Source of the DNA: a bacterium
GTDB taxonomy: Bacteria; Pseudomonadota; Alphaproteobacteria; Rhizobiales; Aestuariivirgaceae
Direction: 5' to 3'
Length of the DNA: 64,000 nt
NCBI GenBank assembly: GCA_022842165.1
Contig: JALHQC010000003.1
Span: forward strand, 62,001-126,000
The notes under the pieces were generated by a model. That model did no database searches, was not told the DNA's origin, and worked only from the letters and a program-made list of their open reading frames with translations. Both the position numbers and the translations under genes were made by a program. Below, piece after piece: positions 33,386 to 41,093 of the stretch (the first letter of the stretch is position 1; each line of letters opens with the position of its first letter).

Positions 33386-33443
33386 GAAAACCAGCTTTAT
33401 CCATGATAGATCGCAGGCTTCAACCCGGGTTTTGGAGGCTCTC

Positions 33444-34229
33444 ATGGCAATTCGCGCGCTGGTCTGGAACGAGAACGAGCACGAGAAGCGCAATGCGCTG
33501 GTGAAGAAGCTTTACCCGCATGGAATTCACAATGCGATCGCGGCGGCTTTTGCGGATCAGACGGATATCGAGGTGGACACCGCGACGCTGGACATGCCCG
33601 AACATGGCTTGACCGAAGACCGCCTTGCCAAGACCGATGTGCTGCTGTGGTGGGGCCACATGGCGCATGGCAAGGTCGACGATGCCATCGTCGAGCGCGT
33701 GCAGAAGCGCGTTTGGGAGGGGATGGGGCTGATCGTCCTCCACTCCGGGCATTTCTCAAAGATCTTCAAGCGCCTGCTTGGCACGCCATGCTCGCTCAAG
33801 TGGCGCGAAGCGGGCGAGGTCGAGCGCGTGTGGGTGATCAACCGCAACCATCCGATCGCCGCGGGCCTGCCCGAATGCATCGAAATCGAGCACGAGGAGA
33901 TGTATGGCGAGCCCTTTACCATCCCCGAACCGCTCGAAACGGTCTTCATCTCGTGGTTCGAAGGCGGCGAAGTGTTCCGCTCGGGCGTTACCTTCCAGCG
34001 CGGTGCAGGAAGGATCTTCTATTTCCGCCCCGGCCATGAAGCCTATCCGACCTATCACAATCCATTGGTGCTGAAGGTCCTCAGCAATGCCACGCGCTGG
34101 GCCTATAATTCGGCCCGCCCGTGGACCTCGGTCGACGATGCGCCGAATGTTCCGCACGACAAGGCGCCGGTGCCCCTCATCGTGAAAGGGCCACGCCTGC
34201 ATGAGGATGGCGAGGAAGGCTACCGCTGA
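33444..34229 (+). CDS. thuA: ThuA-like protein (trehalose-utilisation family)
   Basis: 261 residues with the ThuA class I glutamine-amidotransferase-like fold: [14 protein letters not shown] at the N-terminus, [16 protein letters not shown] near 65-80, [12 protein letters not shown] near 100, [18 protein letters not shown] and [15 protein letters not shown]. Rhizobial ThuA acts with the dehydrogenase ThuB in converting trehalose and related disaccharides to 3-keto derivatives; its precise chemistry is unsettled. GGAGG lies 5 nt before the ATG at 33444. It overlaps the next gene by 1 nt (TGATG). The upstream region carries two agl-type operators, tying it to alpha-glucoside control. Confidence 0.87.
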   Translation: MAIRALVWNENEHEKRNALVKKLYPHGIHNAIAAAFADQTDIEVDTATLDMPEHGLTEDRLAKTDVLLWWGHMAHGKVDDAIVERVQKRVWEGMGLIVLHSGHFSKIFKRLLGTPCSLKWREAGEVERVWVINRNHPIAAGLPECIEIEHEEMYGEPFTIPEPLETVFISWFEGGEVFRSGVTFQRGAGRIFYFRPGHEAYPTYHNPLVLKVLSNATRWAYNSARPWTSVDDAPNVPHDKAPVPLIVKGPRLHEDGEEGYR

Positions 34230-35299
34230 TGGCTTCGACTTCCAAGGTGCGCCTCCTGGTATTGGGCACAGGCGCCATGGCGGCAAACCATGCGCGCCTA
34301 TTCATGGCCGATCCGCGTGTCGATGTGGTTGCGGCGACCGATGTCGACGCGGCACGCGCCGCAGCCTTTGCGGAGAAGCATGGCATTACCACGTCCTTCG
34401 GCAGCCTTGATGCGGCCCTCGCCTGGGGCAAGTTCGACGCCGTCACCAATGTGACGCCGGATGCCGTGCATCATCCGACGACGATGAAGGTCATCGCTGC
34501 AAAGAAGCATGTGCTGTGCGAGAAGCCGCTGGCCGAGACTTTCGCACTGGCCGACCAGATGGCGACGGCGGCGGAGAAGGCCAGTCTCATCAACATGGTG
34601 AATCTCAGCTACCGCAATGTGCCAGCGCTCCAGAAGGCCCGGAGCCTCATTGCGGCGGGCGAGATCGGGGACATCCGCCATGTCGAGGCGTCCTACCGGC
34701 AAAGCTGGCTGGTGGGCAAGCACTGGGGCGACTGGCGCAGCGAGCCGATGTGGCTGTGGCGGCTGTCGGAAAAGCATGGGTCCAAGGGCGTGCTGGGCGA
34801 TGTCGGCATTCACATCCTCGACTTCGCGACCTTCGCCATTGGCATGATGCCGGTGTCGCTGCAGGCGCGGGTCAAGACCTTCGCAAAAGCCGAAGGAGAC
34901 AGGATCGGCGAATATCCGCTCGACGCCAATGACAGCGCCGCGATGCAGGTGGAGTTCGGGAATGGCGCGCTCGGCGTCATTCATGCCAGTCGCTTCATGA
35001 CCGGCTATGGCAATGTGCTGAAGCTCGATGTGTTCGGTACGAGCGGCGCCATCGAGATCAATCATGGCCTCGACTGGACGGAAATCCGCATGTGCTCGGG
35101 CGAGGATGTTCACACCCAGAGCTGGCGGCGCGTGCAGGCCGATCCGGTGCCGACGATCCATACGCGCTTCATCGACGCGGTGGTAAGCGGCGAGAATGGC
35201 GAACCCTCGTTCCGCCGAGGCGCTGATCTTCAGGCCATACTCGACATGTGCCTTACCGAAGATGCCGGGCGGGCGGTTGCAGTGAAGAGCACCCGTTAA
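34229..35299 (+). CDS. Gfo/Idh/MocA-family dehydrogenase (ThuB-like)
   Basis: 356 residues. N-terminal GTGAMAANHARLF (GxGxxxxxH variant of the nucleotide loop), EKPLAETFALAD with the catalytic lysine near residue 95, LSYRNVPALQKA, and DVGIHILDFATFAIG in the substrate domain. In rhizobia ThuB-type partners oxidise the C3 hydroxyl of disaccharides such as trehalose, maltitol or sucrose. It is translationally coupled to the thuA-like gene (stop and start share an A). Coupling and operators indicate a two-gene alpha-glucoside oxidation operon. No thuEFGK transporter is adjacent; the agl transporter 16 kb away may serve. Confidence 0.83.
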   Translation: MASTSKVRLLVLGTGAMAANHARLFMADPRVDVVAATDVDAARAAAFAEKHGITTSFGSLDAALAWGKFDAVTNVTPDAVHHPTTMKVIAAKKHVLCEKPLAETFALADQMATAAEKASLINMVNLSYRNVPALQKARSLIAAGEIGDIRHVEASYRQSWLVGKHWGDWRSEPMWLWRLSEKHGSKGVLGDVGIHILDFATFAIGMMPVSLQARVKTFAKAEGDRIGEYPLDANDSAAMQVEFGNGALGVIHASRFMTGYGNVLKLDVFGTSGAIEINHGLDWTEIRMCSGEDVHTQSWRRVQADPVPTIHTRFIDAVVSGENGEPSFRRGADLQAILDMCLTEDAGRAVAVKSTR

Positions 35300-36207
35300 G
35301 CGGGAAGCGGCGATTCAATGGCGCGGCGGATCGCCGCCAGCGGGGCGTCATCGTCGAGGGCCCCCGCGCCGCCGTCATCGCTGCGCACGCCCAGATCGCG
35401 CCACAGCGCATCGAGGTCGGTTGATACGGCTGTGGTCCGCATTGCCTCATACTGCTCCACGAGAACGCGCGTGCCGGTGGCGCGATCGCCGATCTCAAGG
35501 GTTTCGATAAAGTCCCATTCGCGGCGGAAATCGCGTTCGGCATTGATGGCGCGGAGCGCGTGCTGTAAGCCGAAGCGGCCTTCCGTTTGCCGGCGAATGG
35601 CGATATCCGCCACCAGGCAATAGATCGCGCCGCCCCAGTAGGTGCGGCCCCAGTTCACGGTCACGTCGAAGCCGCCATCTCCGGGCGCCGGCAGGCCGCG
35701 CGGCATCATGTTGGCAAAGTCCGCCCAGATACGGGCCGGCTCAAGATGCCCTGCATGAACCCGGGCGATCGATTCGACATAGACGGCCAGTCCTTCCGCC
35801 ATCCAGTTGTTGCGCTGGTTCATCCAGGGGAAGGCCAGATGCACCATTTCATGCACCATGACCCAATCCTTGTGCAGCAGGTCTGCCTCCGACGAGTTCC
35901 TGCCGACGCGCGCCCGAATGAGCGGCAGGTCTCCCGGAAATGTCTGCCCGCCGCGCACGCCTGCGCCGCCCGAAACGATGATGTGGAAATAGACCTCCGG
36001 AACCGGGAAGCGTCCGTAGTAGGACTGCACAGCCCCGGCACTGCGATCGAGCCAGCGTTTCACAAGGCTTTCAAACTCTGGCCCCGCTTCGCCTTCGATC
36101 TCCACCTGCGCGCGGGCGCTTCCGAATTCCACCTGGAATTCGGAAGCCGCTGCAGGCGTGGCAAGAGTTGCCGAAAGGCCGGTTACAAGAAATTCACGCC
36201 GTTTCAT
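35296..36207 (-). CDS. Secreted putative metallopeptidase (HExxH, Tat-type signal)
   Basis: 303 residues. The N-terminus MKRREFLVTGLSATLATPAAAS has a twin-arginine-like RRE-F motif and a cleavage site near residue 22. HEMVH at 119-123 followed by WMAEGLAVYVE (Glu138) matches the HExxH...E(G) pattern of gluzincin zinc peptidases, with a cleft residue Trp upstream. The family is unnamed to me; fold and spacing resemble M1/M61-like minimal peptidases. The start at 36207 is based on the signal peptide; a longer frame upstream lacks one. It converges on the thuB-like gene with a shared TTAA stop. Confidence 0.75.
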   Translation of the reverse strand: MKRREFLVTGLSATLATPAAASEFQVEFGSARAQVEIEGEAGPEFESLVKRWLDRSAGAVQSYYGRFPVPEVYFHIIVSGGAGVRGGQTFPGDLPLIRARVGRNSSEADLLHKDWVMVHEMVHLAFPWMNQRNNWMAEGLAVYVESIARVHAGHLEPARIWADFANMMPRGLPAPGDGGFDVTVNWGRTYWGGAIYCLVADIAIRRQTEGRFGLQHALRAINAERDFRREWDFIETLEIGDRATGTRVLVEQYEAMRTTAVSTDLDALWRDLGVRSDDGGAGALDDDAPLAAIRRAIESPLPA

Positions 36208-36257
36208 GCGTTCCACTTCACCGCAAGCCGCCATCACGGGCGAGACACGATTGCGTG

Positions 36258-36911
36258 TCAGGCTGGAACGCCAACCCCGACCGGGCAGGAGACGCCGGTG
36301 CCGCCCAGCCCGCAATAGCCCGCGGGGTTCTTCGCCAGGTATTGCTGGTGATGGGCTTCGGCGAAATAGAAGGGCCCGGCTTCGGCAATCTCGGTGACGA
36401 TCGCGCCATAGCCCCTGGCTTTCAAGGCCTCCTCATAAACGGCCTTGGCGGCCAGCAGCGCATCGCGCTGCGCGGGGCTCGTCCAGTAGGCGGCAGAGCG
36501 ATATTGGGTGCCGATGTCATTGCCCTGGCGCATGAACTGGGTCGGGTCATGAGATTCGAAGAACACCTTCAACAACGCCTCGTAGCTGACCTTCGCAGGG
36601 TCATAGACGACGAGGACCGACTCCGTGTGTCCGGTCTGGCCGGAACAGACTTCCTCATAAGTCGGGTTCGGCGTGAAACCACCGGCATTTCCAACTGCCG
36701 TGACCCACACGCCCGGCACGGTCCAGAACTTCCGTTCGGCGCCCCAGTAGCAGCCCATGGCGAAAATGGCGGTTTCCAATCCTGCGGGGTAGGGGCCTTT
36801 CAGCGGGTTGCCGTTGACGAAATGGCGCTCGGCGGTGGCAAGCGGTTCCGGGCGGCCGGGAAGTGCCGAAGCCGCATCGATCAGGCGGGTTTTCTGGCGG
36901 GTGAAAAACAT
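36258..36911 (-). CDS. msrA: Peptide methionine-(S)-S-oxide reductase MsrA
   Basis: 217 residues, long-form MsrA. The catalytic cysteine is Cys54 in [13 protein letters not shown] (family norm GCFWG). The usual VGYAGG appears as VGNAGG, then [21 protein letters not shown] and the substrate block DPTQ. Two cysteines near the C-terminus ([13 protein letters not shown]) would resolve the disulphide. It repairs methionine-S-sulphoxide in proteins using thioredoxin, in the cytoplasm (no signal peptide). The two unusual residues near the active site are conservative or tolerated in size. Confidence 0.95.
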   Translation of the reverse strand: MFFTRQKTRLIDAASALPGRPEPLATAERHFVNGNPLKGPYPAGLETAIFAMGCYWGAERKFWTVPGVWVTAVGNAGGFTPNPTYEEVCSGQTGHTESVLVVYDPAKVSYEALLKVFFESHDPTQFMRQGNDIGTQYRSAAYWTSPAQRDALLAAKAVYEEALKARGYGAIVTEIAEAGPFYFAEAHHQQYLAKNPAGYCGLGGTGVSCPVGVGVPA

Positions 36912-36982
36912 CTTGCAGGGTTCCTTCCTGTGTTGCCCGCGACATATAGTGTGGCAATCGCCTCACAGCCACTCAACAGTGC

Positions 36983-37011
36983 TTGATTTAACCAGTTCAA
37001 TGGCTTAATCC
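36983..37011 (+). promoter_or_regulatory. Candidate promoter of tRNA-Ser
   Basis: TTGATT at 36983-36988 and TAATCC at 37006-37011, separated by 17 nt, end 13 nt before the tRNA. A sigma-70-like fit, not tested. Confidence 0.35.
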
Positions 37012-37024
37012 GCCCAAATCTCAA

Positions 37025-37114
37025 GGAAGGGTGGCCGAGTGGTTTAAGGCACACGCCTGGAACGCGTGCATACGTGAAAGCGTATCGAGGGTTCGAATCC
37101 CTCCTCTTCCGCCA
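37025..37114 (+). tRNA. tRNA-Ser (anticodon GGA)
   Basis: 90 nt including an encoded CCA (37112-37114). Acceptor stem GGAAGGG pairs with CTCTTCC with one G-U. The anticodon stem CACGC/GCGTG holds loop CTGGAAC with anticodon GGA, reading UCC and UCU. The long variable arm (CATACGTGAAAGCGTATC, stem ATACG/CGTAT) is the class II mark of serine tRNA, and T-loop GTTCGAATC is standard. AT-rich accessory DNA begins directly after it, typical of tRNA-associated insertion sites. Confidence 0.97.
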
Positions 37115-37279
37115 CCCAACCCATTGATATTGAAAAATAAAGAGACTTTTTGATCGCAGGGCCGTTTGTGCCCGACATATCCGTGGCTTGGGTCTACTGC
37201 CTAAAGTAAAGCCGGTCGCAGAGACACCTTTGGTGCGGCTTCCTAGCGCGATCTGAGGCCAAAGTCTCTTACGCCGGTT

Positions 37280-37507
37280 TTGGTGGTACCGTTGCCAATT
37301 GGGCTGTCGCTATCAGTTAACGCAGTGGTTGCTTCAATTCCGAAAAGATTTACCCATTATTCCCATGTTCTTAGTATTCCCGAGGGACTGGTTGTTCGTC
37401 CCTTTAGTCCCCCTCATTACGAAGTGACGCCCGCCTTCCCTATGTCATTTGATATGTACCAAGATCTTATCAGGGATATTGAGCTTGGATCGGAGTTGCC
37501 AAGATGA
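37280..37507 (+). CDS. Small unknown protein, first of an overlapping pair
   Basis: About 75 residues, starting from TTG at 37280 or GTG at 37283; both are weak and I see no clear Shine-Dalgarno sequence. The C-terminal half (PPHYEVTPAFPMSFDMYQDLIRDIELGSELPR) looks like a structured protein end, so the gene could be 5' truncated. It overlaps the next gene by 4 nt (ATGA). Base composition is distinctly AT-richer than the flanks, suggesting horizontal origin. No family is recognised. Confidence 0.45.
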   Translation: MVVPLPIGLSLSVNAVVASIPKRFTHYSHVLSIPEGLVVRPFSPPHYEVTPAFPMSFDMYQDLIRDIELGSELPR

Positions 37508-37809
37508 CGGATAGGATAGAAATCCGCCTTTCAGAGGACGAAGGATATGATTTCGTCACTTCTCGAGGGCTCGCGGTAAACACTACGGTGTTGTTTGGCG
37601 CTAAGCCTTATTCTATTTCCTTTATCTCACGATGGCGGCTAATTAACGAAATTGACGTAGAAATGCGTCACAAGCAACATTCCGCGCTATGCAATTATGA
37701 GAAGTACATTGTTGTTTCTGAGGTTACCGAAAGAGAAATAATCGATGTAGTTCAGATTTGCATAAGCGAAGGTTCGTTGAGTTACTATGAAGCCAATAAA
37801 TCGTACTGA
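37504..37809 (+). CDS. Small unknown protein, second of an overlapping pair
   Basis: 101 residues, starting with ATG overlapping the stop of the preceding gene. MTDRIEIRLSEDEGYDFVTSRGLAV is followed by an aromatic-rich segment (YSISFISRWRLINE) and a C-terminal ISEGSLSYYEANKSY. It is charged and soluble, with no signal or membrane segment. AT-rich codon choice differs from all neighbours. Coupling to the previous gene suggests the two products act together, as in small two-component accessory pairs, but no toxin, antitoxin or immunity motif is evident. Confidence 0.55.
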   Translation: MTDRIEIRLSEDEGYDFVTSRGLAVNTTVLFGAKPYSISFISRWRLINEIDVEMRHKQHSALCNYEKYIVVSEVTEREIIDVVQICISEGSLSYYEANKSY

Positions 37810-37969
37810 TGTTTCAATTGTTCTGAACTTATATGACTTGTAAGGTGTAGCAAGTTACTTTAACAATGAACCAATTAGAGCGGTTTGACGGTTGGCGGAA
37901 TCGGACTTGGGGTTCCCAAATCAGTGACGGTCTGATTCAAACTGGCCACTGGATTGGAGGCCAGTTTGC

Positions 37970-38938
37970 ATGACCAAGTCTTATCCGATGGAACTTCGTT
38001 TGCGAGCGGTTCGGTTCGTCGAAGCTGGCGAGAGCCGCCATGCCGTGGCCGAGCGGCTTGGTGTGAGCGTTTCGTGCGTGATCAAGTGGCTGCAGCGCTT
38101 TTCCAGAACCGGCAGCGTCGCTCCCGGGCAAGTTGGCGGCCATGTAAAGCCGAAGATTGCGGGGCCACACCGGGACTGGGTTCTCGCGCAAGTCGAAGCA
38201 GGTGACGTCACCCTGCACAGCCTCGCTGCGGGTCTTGCCGGACGTGGTCTGAAGGTCGACGCCGTGACCGTGTGGAACATGCTGCGGCGCGAGGGCAAGC
38301 GCTTCAAAAAAAACCGTGCATGGAACTGAACAGAACCGCAAGGACATCGCTAGGCGGCGCTATTGGTGGAAGAAGTATCAGAACCGGATTGATGCCTCTC
38401 GCCTGGTGTTCATCGACGAGACCCTCGGGTCAAGCCCGAGGGCAGGCTCTGGACCAAGACCAACATGGCTCCGCTGCGCGGTTGGGGCACCAGGGGTGAA
38501 CGGCTGAGGGCCTTCGTGCCGCATGGCCACTGGAAGACACTGACCTTCATTGCCGCCCTTCGCCACGATGCCATCACCGCCCCTTGCGTGTTTGACGGCC
38601 CCATCAACGGCGAGAGCTTCCTGCGCTATGACGAACAGTTCCTGCTTCCCACCCTCAGGCCCGGCGACATCGTCATCATGGACAATCTCGGCAGCCAAAA
38701 AGGCAATGCGGTCAGGGCGGCCATCAAAACAGCAGGCGCAAGGCTGCTCTTTCTGCCAGCCTACAGCCTCGATCTCAACCCCATCGAACAGGTGTTCGCC
38801 AAGCTCAAGCATCTGCTGAGACAGGTCAAGGAGCGAACCATCGAAGCCACTTGGCAGCGGATCGGTTCACTCCTCCAATGCTTCACCCCGCGTGAATGTT
38901 CAAACTACTTCGTCACCGCAGGATATGGGTCAATCTAG
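37970..38938 (+). pseudogene. IS630-family transposase, broken
   Basis: Three frames together make one IS630/Tc1-mariner transposase. 37970-38329 encodes the N-terminal HTH part (PMELRLRAVRFVEAGESRHAVAERLGVSVSCVIKWLQRF), ending soon after a run of eight A (38304-38311). The frame then shifts by one, as if the run had been seven, to reach TEQNRKDIARRR and VFIDET, the first catalytic Asp. A 26-bp palindromic insertion (about 38426-38451) shifts the frame again. From 38465 the original frame continues with MAPLRGWG, FIAALRHDAI, DNLGSQKG (second Asp) and DLNPIEQVFAKLK (catalytic Glu). The A-run may be the element's normal frameshift site; the 26-bp insertion is damage. Confidence 0.8.
38426..38451. 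repeat. 26-bp palindromic repeat inserted in the transposase gene
   Basis: CCTCGGG-TCAA-GCCCGAGG is an almost perfect palindrome, with a few extra bases (GCAGGCT). It sits exactly where the transposase should read DET-WTKTN. Deleting 26 nt restores ETW and the downstream frame. Similar CTCGGG/CCCGAG repeats are widespread in alphaproteobacteria, so this looks like a small mobile REP-type sequence. Confidence 0.65.
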
Positions 38939-39157
38939 AGGCATTCCGCTCTAGCAGCCAGTTTCCGCAATCATCCCAAGGACTTCGCTTCTCTCCGCCG
39001 GGAGCGTTGGTTTCCGGCACTTTTCCCTCCGCCAAACACAATCATTTTGAGTTCCACATGACACTTTACGACCGTTACGACTTTTGCACGCTGAATTGAG
39101 GACATTTCCCCGACCATAGTAAAATATCGGTCCCAAGACGCATTTTGCGTGCAGCAG

Positions 39158-40060
39158 TCATTCTTTCACTGCGCCTGTCATCGAAGATACGTAATAGTCG
39201 ACAAAGAACGAATAGAGGATGACGACGGGTAGGGAGCCAAAAAGCGCTCCGGCCATGAGTGCGCCCCATTCGAAGATGTCGCCGCGCACCAGTTCGGTGA
39301 GAACGCCGACGGGGACCGTCTTGTTCTCCGAAGACTGGATGAAGGTCAGGGCATAGATGAATTCGTTCCACGACAGCGTGAAAGCGAAGATGCCGGCTGA
39401 GATCAGGCCTGGCACGGCCAACGGCAGGATGATGCGGCGCAGGATCTGCCAGCGCGTGGCGCCATCGACCAGCGCGCTTTCCTCCAGTTCGTAAGGGATC
39501 GAGCGGAAGTAGCCCATCAGCAGCCAGGTGCAGAAGGGAATGAGAAAGGTCGGGTAGGTGAAGATCAGTGCGAACTTCGAATCATAGATTCCGAGATTGA
39601 AAACGATGAAGGCGAGCGGAATGAACAGGATCGACGGCGGCACCAGATAGGCGAGGAAGATGAGCAGGCCAAAGGTGCGGGCACCCGTGAAGCGCACGCG
39701 CTCGATGGCGTAGGCCGCGAAGACGGAGGCAAACAGCGACAGGAAGGTCGCAGCCGTCGAGATCAGCAGCGTGTTCCACAGCCAGCCCGGATAGGATGTC
39801 TCGAACAGCAGATACTTGATGTGCTCGAGCGTCGGGCCTACCACCCAGAACGGGCTGTAGTTTTCATAATCGGTGAGCTGCGAGTTGGGCTTCACCGCGG
39901 TAATCGCCATCCAGTAGAACGGGAACAGCAGCACGAAGACGAAGATGGCGAGGGGGATGTAGATGAGCACCACCCTCCGCGGCAGATTGCTCAGGTAGCT
40001 CATGCCTTCGGATTCGTCGTGGAACTCGTCCGGGGGAATTGCTTTCTCTGTCTTTGCCAT
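39158..40060 (-). CDS. CUT1 sugar ABC transporter permease (MalG-like)
   Basis: 300 residues, six membrane segments. The cytoplasmic EAA loop is ESALVDGATRWQILRRIILPLAVPGLI, the C-terminus VDYYVSSMTGAVKE, and the N-terminal segment RRVVLIYIPLAIFVFVLLFPFYWMAITAVK typical. The ATG at 40060 is preceded by a GAGGGGG sequence; the 5' part of a longer frame lies in the wrong frame of the upstream permease. It is the last gene of the operon: ATPase, binding protein, permease, permease. The substrate is not known. Confidence 0.9.
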   Translation of the reverse strand: MAKTEKAIPPDEFHDESEGMSYLSNLPRRVVLIYIPLAIFVFVLLFPFYWMAITAVKPNSQLTDYENYSPFWVVGPTLEHIKYLLFETSYPGWLWNTLLISTAATFLSLFASVFAAYAIERVRFTGARTFGLLIFLAYLVPPSILFIPLAFIVFNLGIYDSKFALIFTYPTFLIPFCTWLLMGYFRSIPYELEESALVDGATRWQILRRIILPLAVPGLISAGIFAFTLSWNEFIYALTFIQSSENKTVPVGVLTELVRGDIFEWGALMAGALFGSLPVVILYSFFVDYYVSSMTGAVKE

Positions 40061-40071
40061 GATGTGCCCCC

Positions 40072-41016
40072 TCAGTCCTGTCCGCCCTGTTGCCACTTGC
40101 GGCGCTGCAGCCCGAAGAAGCTGAACAGGATTGCCGCGAGCAGGAACGGGATCATCGACACGGCAATCGCCGCGCCCTCGCCCAGCTGACCACCGGGAAT
40201 GCCGCGCTGGAACGACAGTGTCGCCATGAGATGCGTCGCGTTCACCGGGCCGCCTTTGGTGAGCACATAGATCAACTGGAAGTCGGTGAAGGTGAACAGC
40301 ACCGAGAATGTCATCACCACGGCGATGATCGGCGTCAGCATCGGCAGCGTTACATAGCGGAAGCGCTTCCACGGCGTGGCGCCATCGAGCGAGGCCGCCT
40401 CCTGAAGCGACACGGGGATGGTCTGCAATCCCGCGAGCAGCGAAATCGCCACGAAGGGAATGCCGCGCCAGACATTGGCGGCGATGACGGACAGGCGCGC
40501 GTTGAGCGGATCGCCAAGAAAATTGATCGGGGTGTCGATGAGGCCGAGCTTCATCAGCGACCACGAGAGAATGGAAAACTGCGCGTCGTAGATCCACCAG
40601 AAGGCCAGAGCCGAAAGAACCGTGGGCACCACCCATGGCAGCAGCACGATGGCGCGGAAGAATGACTTGTAGGGCAGCTTCTCGTTGAGGATCAGCGCCA
40701 GCCAGAGACCGAGCACGAATTTCAGGATCGATGCGATGACGGTGTAGACGACGGTGTTGAAGACCGAGAGCCAGAAAACCTGGTCGTCCATAAGGTAGGC
40801 ATAATTCTCGAGGCCAATGAAATCGCCCGCACGGCCAATCCGCGTATCGGTGAAGCCCAGCCAGACGCCAAGCCCCAGCGGATAGGTGAGGAAGCCGATC
40901 AGGAAGATTGCCGCGGGCAGCATGAAGATAATGCCCAGCGCGTTCCTGCTGTTGTTGAAGCGCGACAGTATCGTTCCTGACCGCTCAGGTTCTGCGGTGG
41001 TGGATGAGCTGGTCAT
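40072..41016 (-). CDS. CUT1 sugar ABC transporter permease (MalF-like)
   Basis: 314 residues with a short cytoplasmic start and six membrane segments (first: ALGIIFMLPAAIFLIGFLTYPLGLGVWLGF). EAA loop QEAASLDGATPWKRFRYVTLPMLTPII. It heterodimerises with the 39158-40060 product. It follows the binding-protein gene after a strong hairpin (41051-41081), which may keep its expression below that of the binding protein. Confidence 0.9.
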   Translation of the reverse strand: MTSSSTTAEPERSGTILSRFNNSRNALGIIFMLPAAIFLIGFLTYPLGLGVWLGFTDTRIGRAGDFIGLENYAYLMDDQVFWLSVFNTVVYTVIASILKFVLGLWLALILNEKLPYKSFFRAIVLLPWVVPTVLSALAFWWIYDAQFSILSWSLMKLGLIDTPINFLGDPLNARLSVIAANVWRGIPFVAISLLAGLQTIPVSLQEAASLDGATPWKRFRYVTLPMLTPIIAVVMTFSVLFTFTDFQLIYVLTKGGPVNATHLMATLSFQRGIPGGQLGEGAAIAVSMIPFLLAAILFSFFGLQRRKWQQGGQD

Positions 41017-41050
41017 GCCGCGTGCCTCTTTAGCGAACTCTTCGTAAATT

Positions 41051-41081
41051 GCGGGCCATCCGCTTTGAACGGATGGCCCGC
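41051..41081 (-). other. Intercistronic hairpin after the binding-protein gene
   Basis: GCGGGCCATCCG pairs perfectly over 12 bp with CGGATGGCCCGC around a 7-nt loop, 12 nt past the binding-protein stop. There is no U-run, so partial attenuation or mRNA stabilisation is likely, as in the agl operon. Confidence 0.6.
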
Positions 41082-41093
41082 AGCGATGCGAGA

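Larger units (their letters stand above)
32940..33443. other. 504-bp gene-free stretch before the thuA-like gene
   Basis: No credible gene is seen. The first about 300 bp are GC-rich and could be decayed coding sequence, but no frame has recognisable domains. The last about 180 bp are clearly more AT-rich and contain two LacI-type operators (33256 and 33376), so this is the regulatory region of the thuA/thuB-like operon. A weak promoter-like pair, TTGAAA (33384-33389) and TAGATC (33407), overlaps the second operator. Confidence 0.6.
37878..38951 (+). mobile_element. IS630-type insertion sequence, inactivated
   Basis: 1,074 bp flanked by TA on both sides (37876-37877 and 38952-38953), the usual IS630 target duplication. 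The ends share GAGCGG followed by partly matching bases (9 of 12: GAGCGGTTTGAC and, on the other strand, GAGCGGAATGCC). It encodes the split transposase below. Removing a 26-bp insertion (38426-38451) gives an original length near 1,048 bp. The element sits in the AT-rich insert after tRNA-Ser. Confidence 0.75.

Noticed and set aside
37025-39157. Full integrative element with direct repeat of the tRNA 3' end
   Set aside because: I could not find a second copy of the tRNA 3' end downstream, nor an integrase gene.
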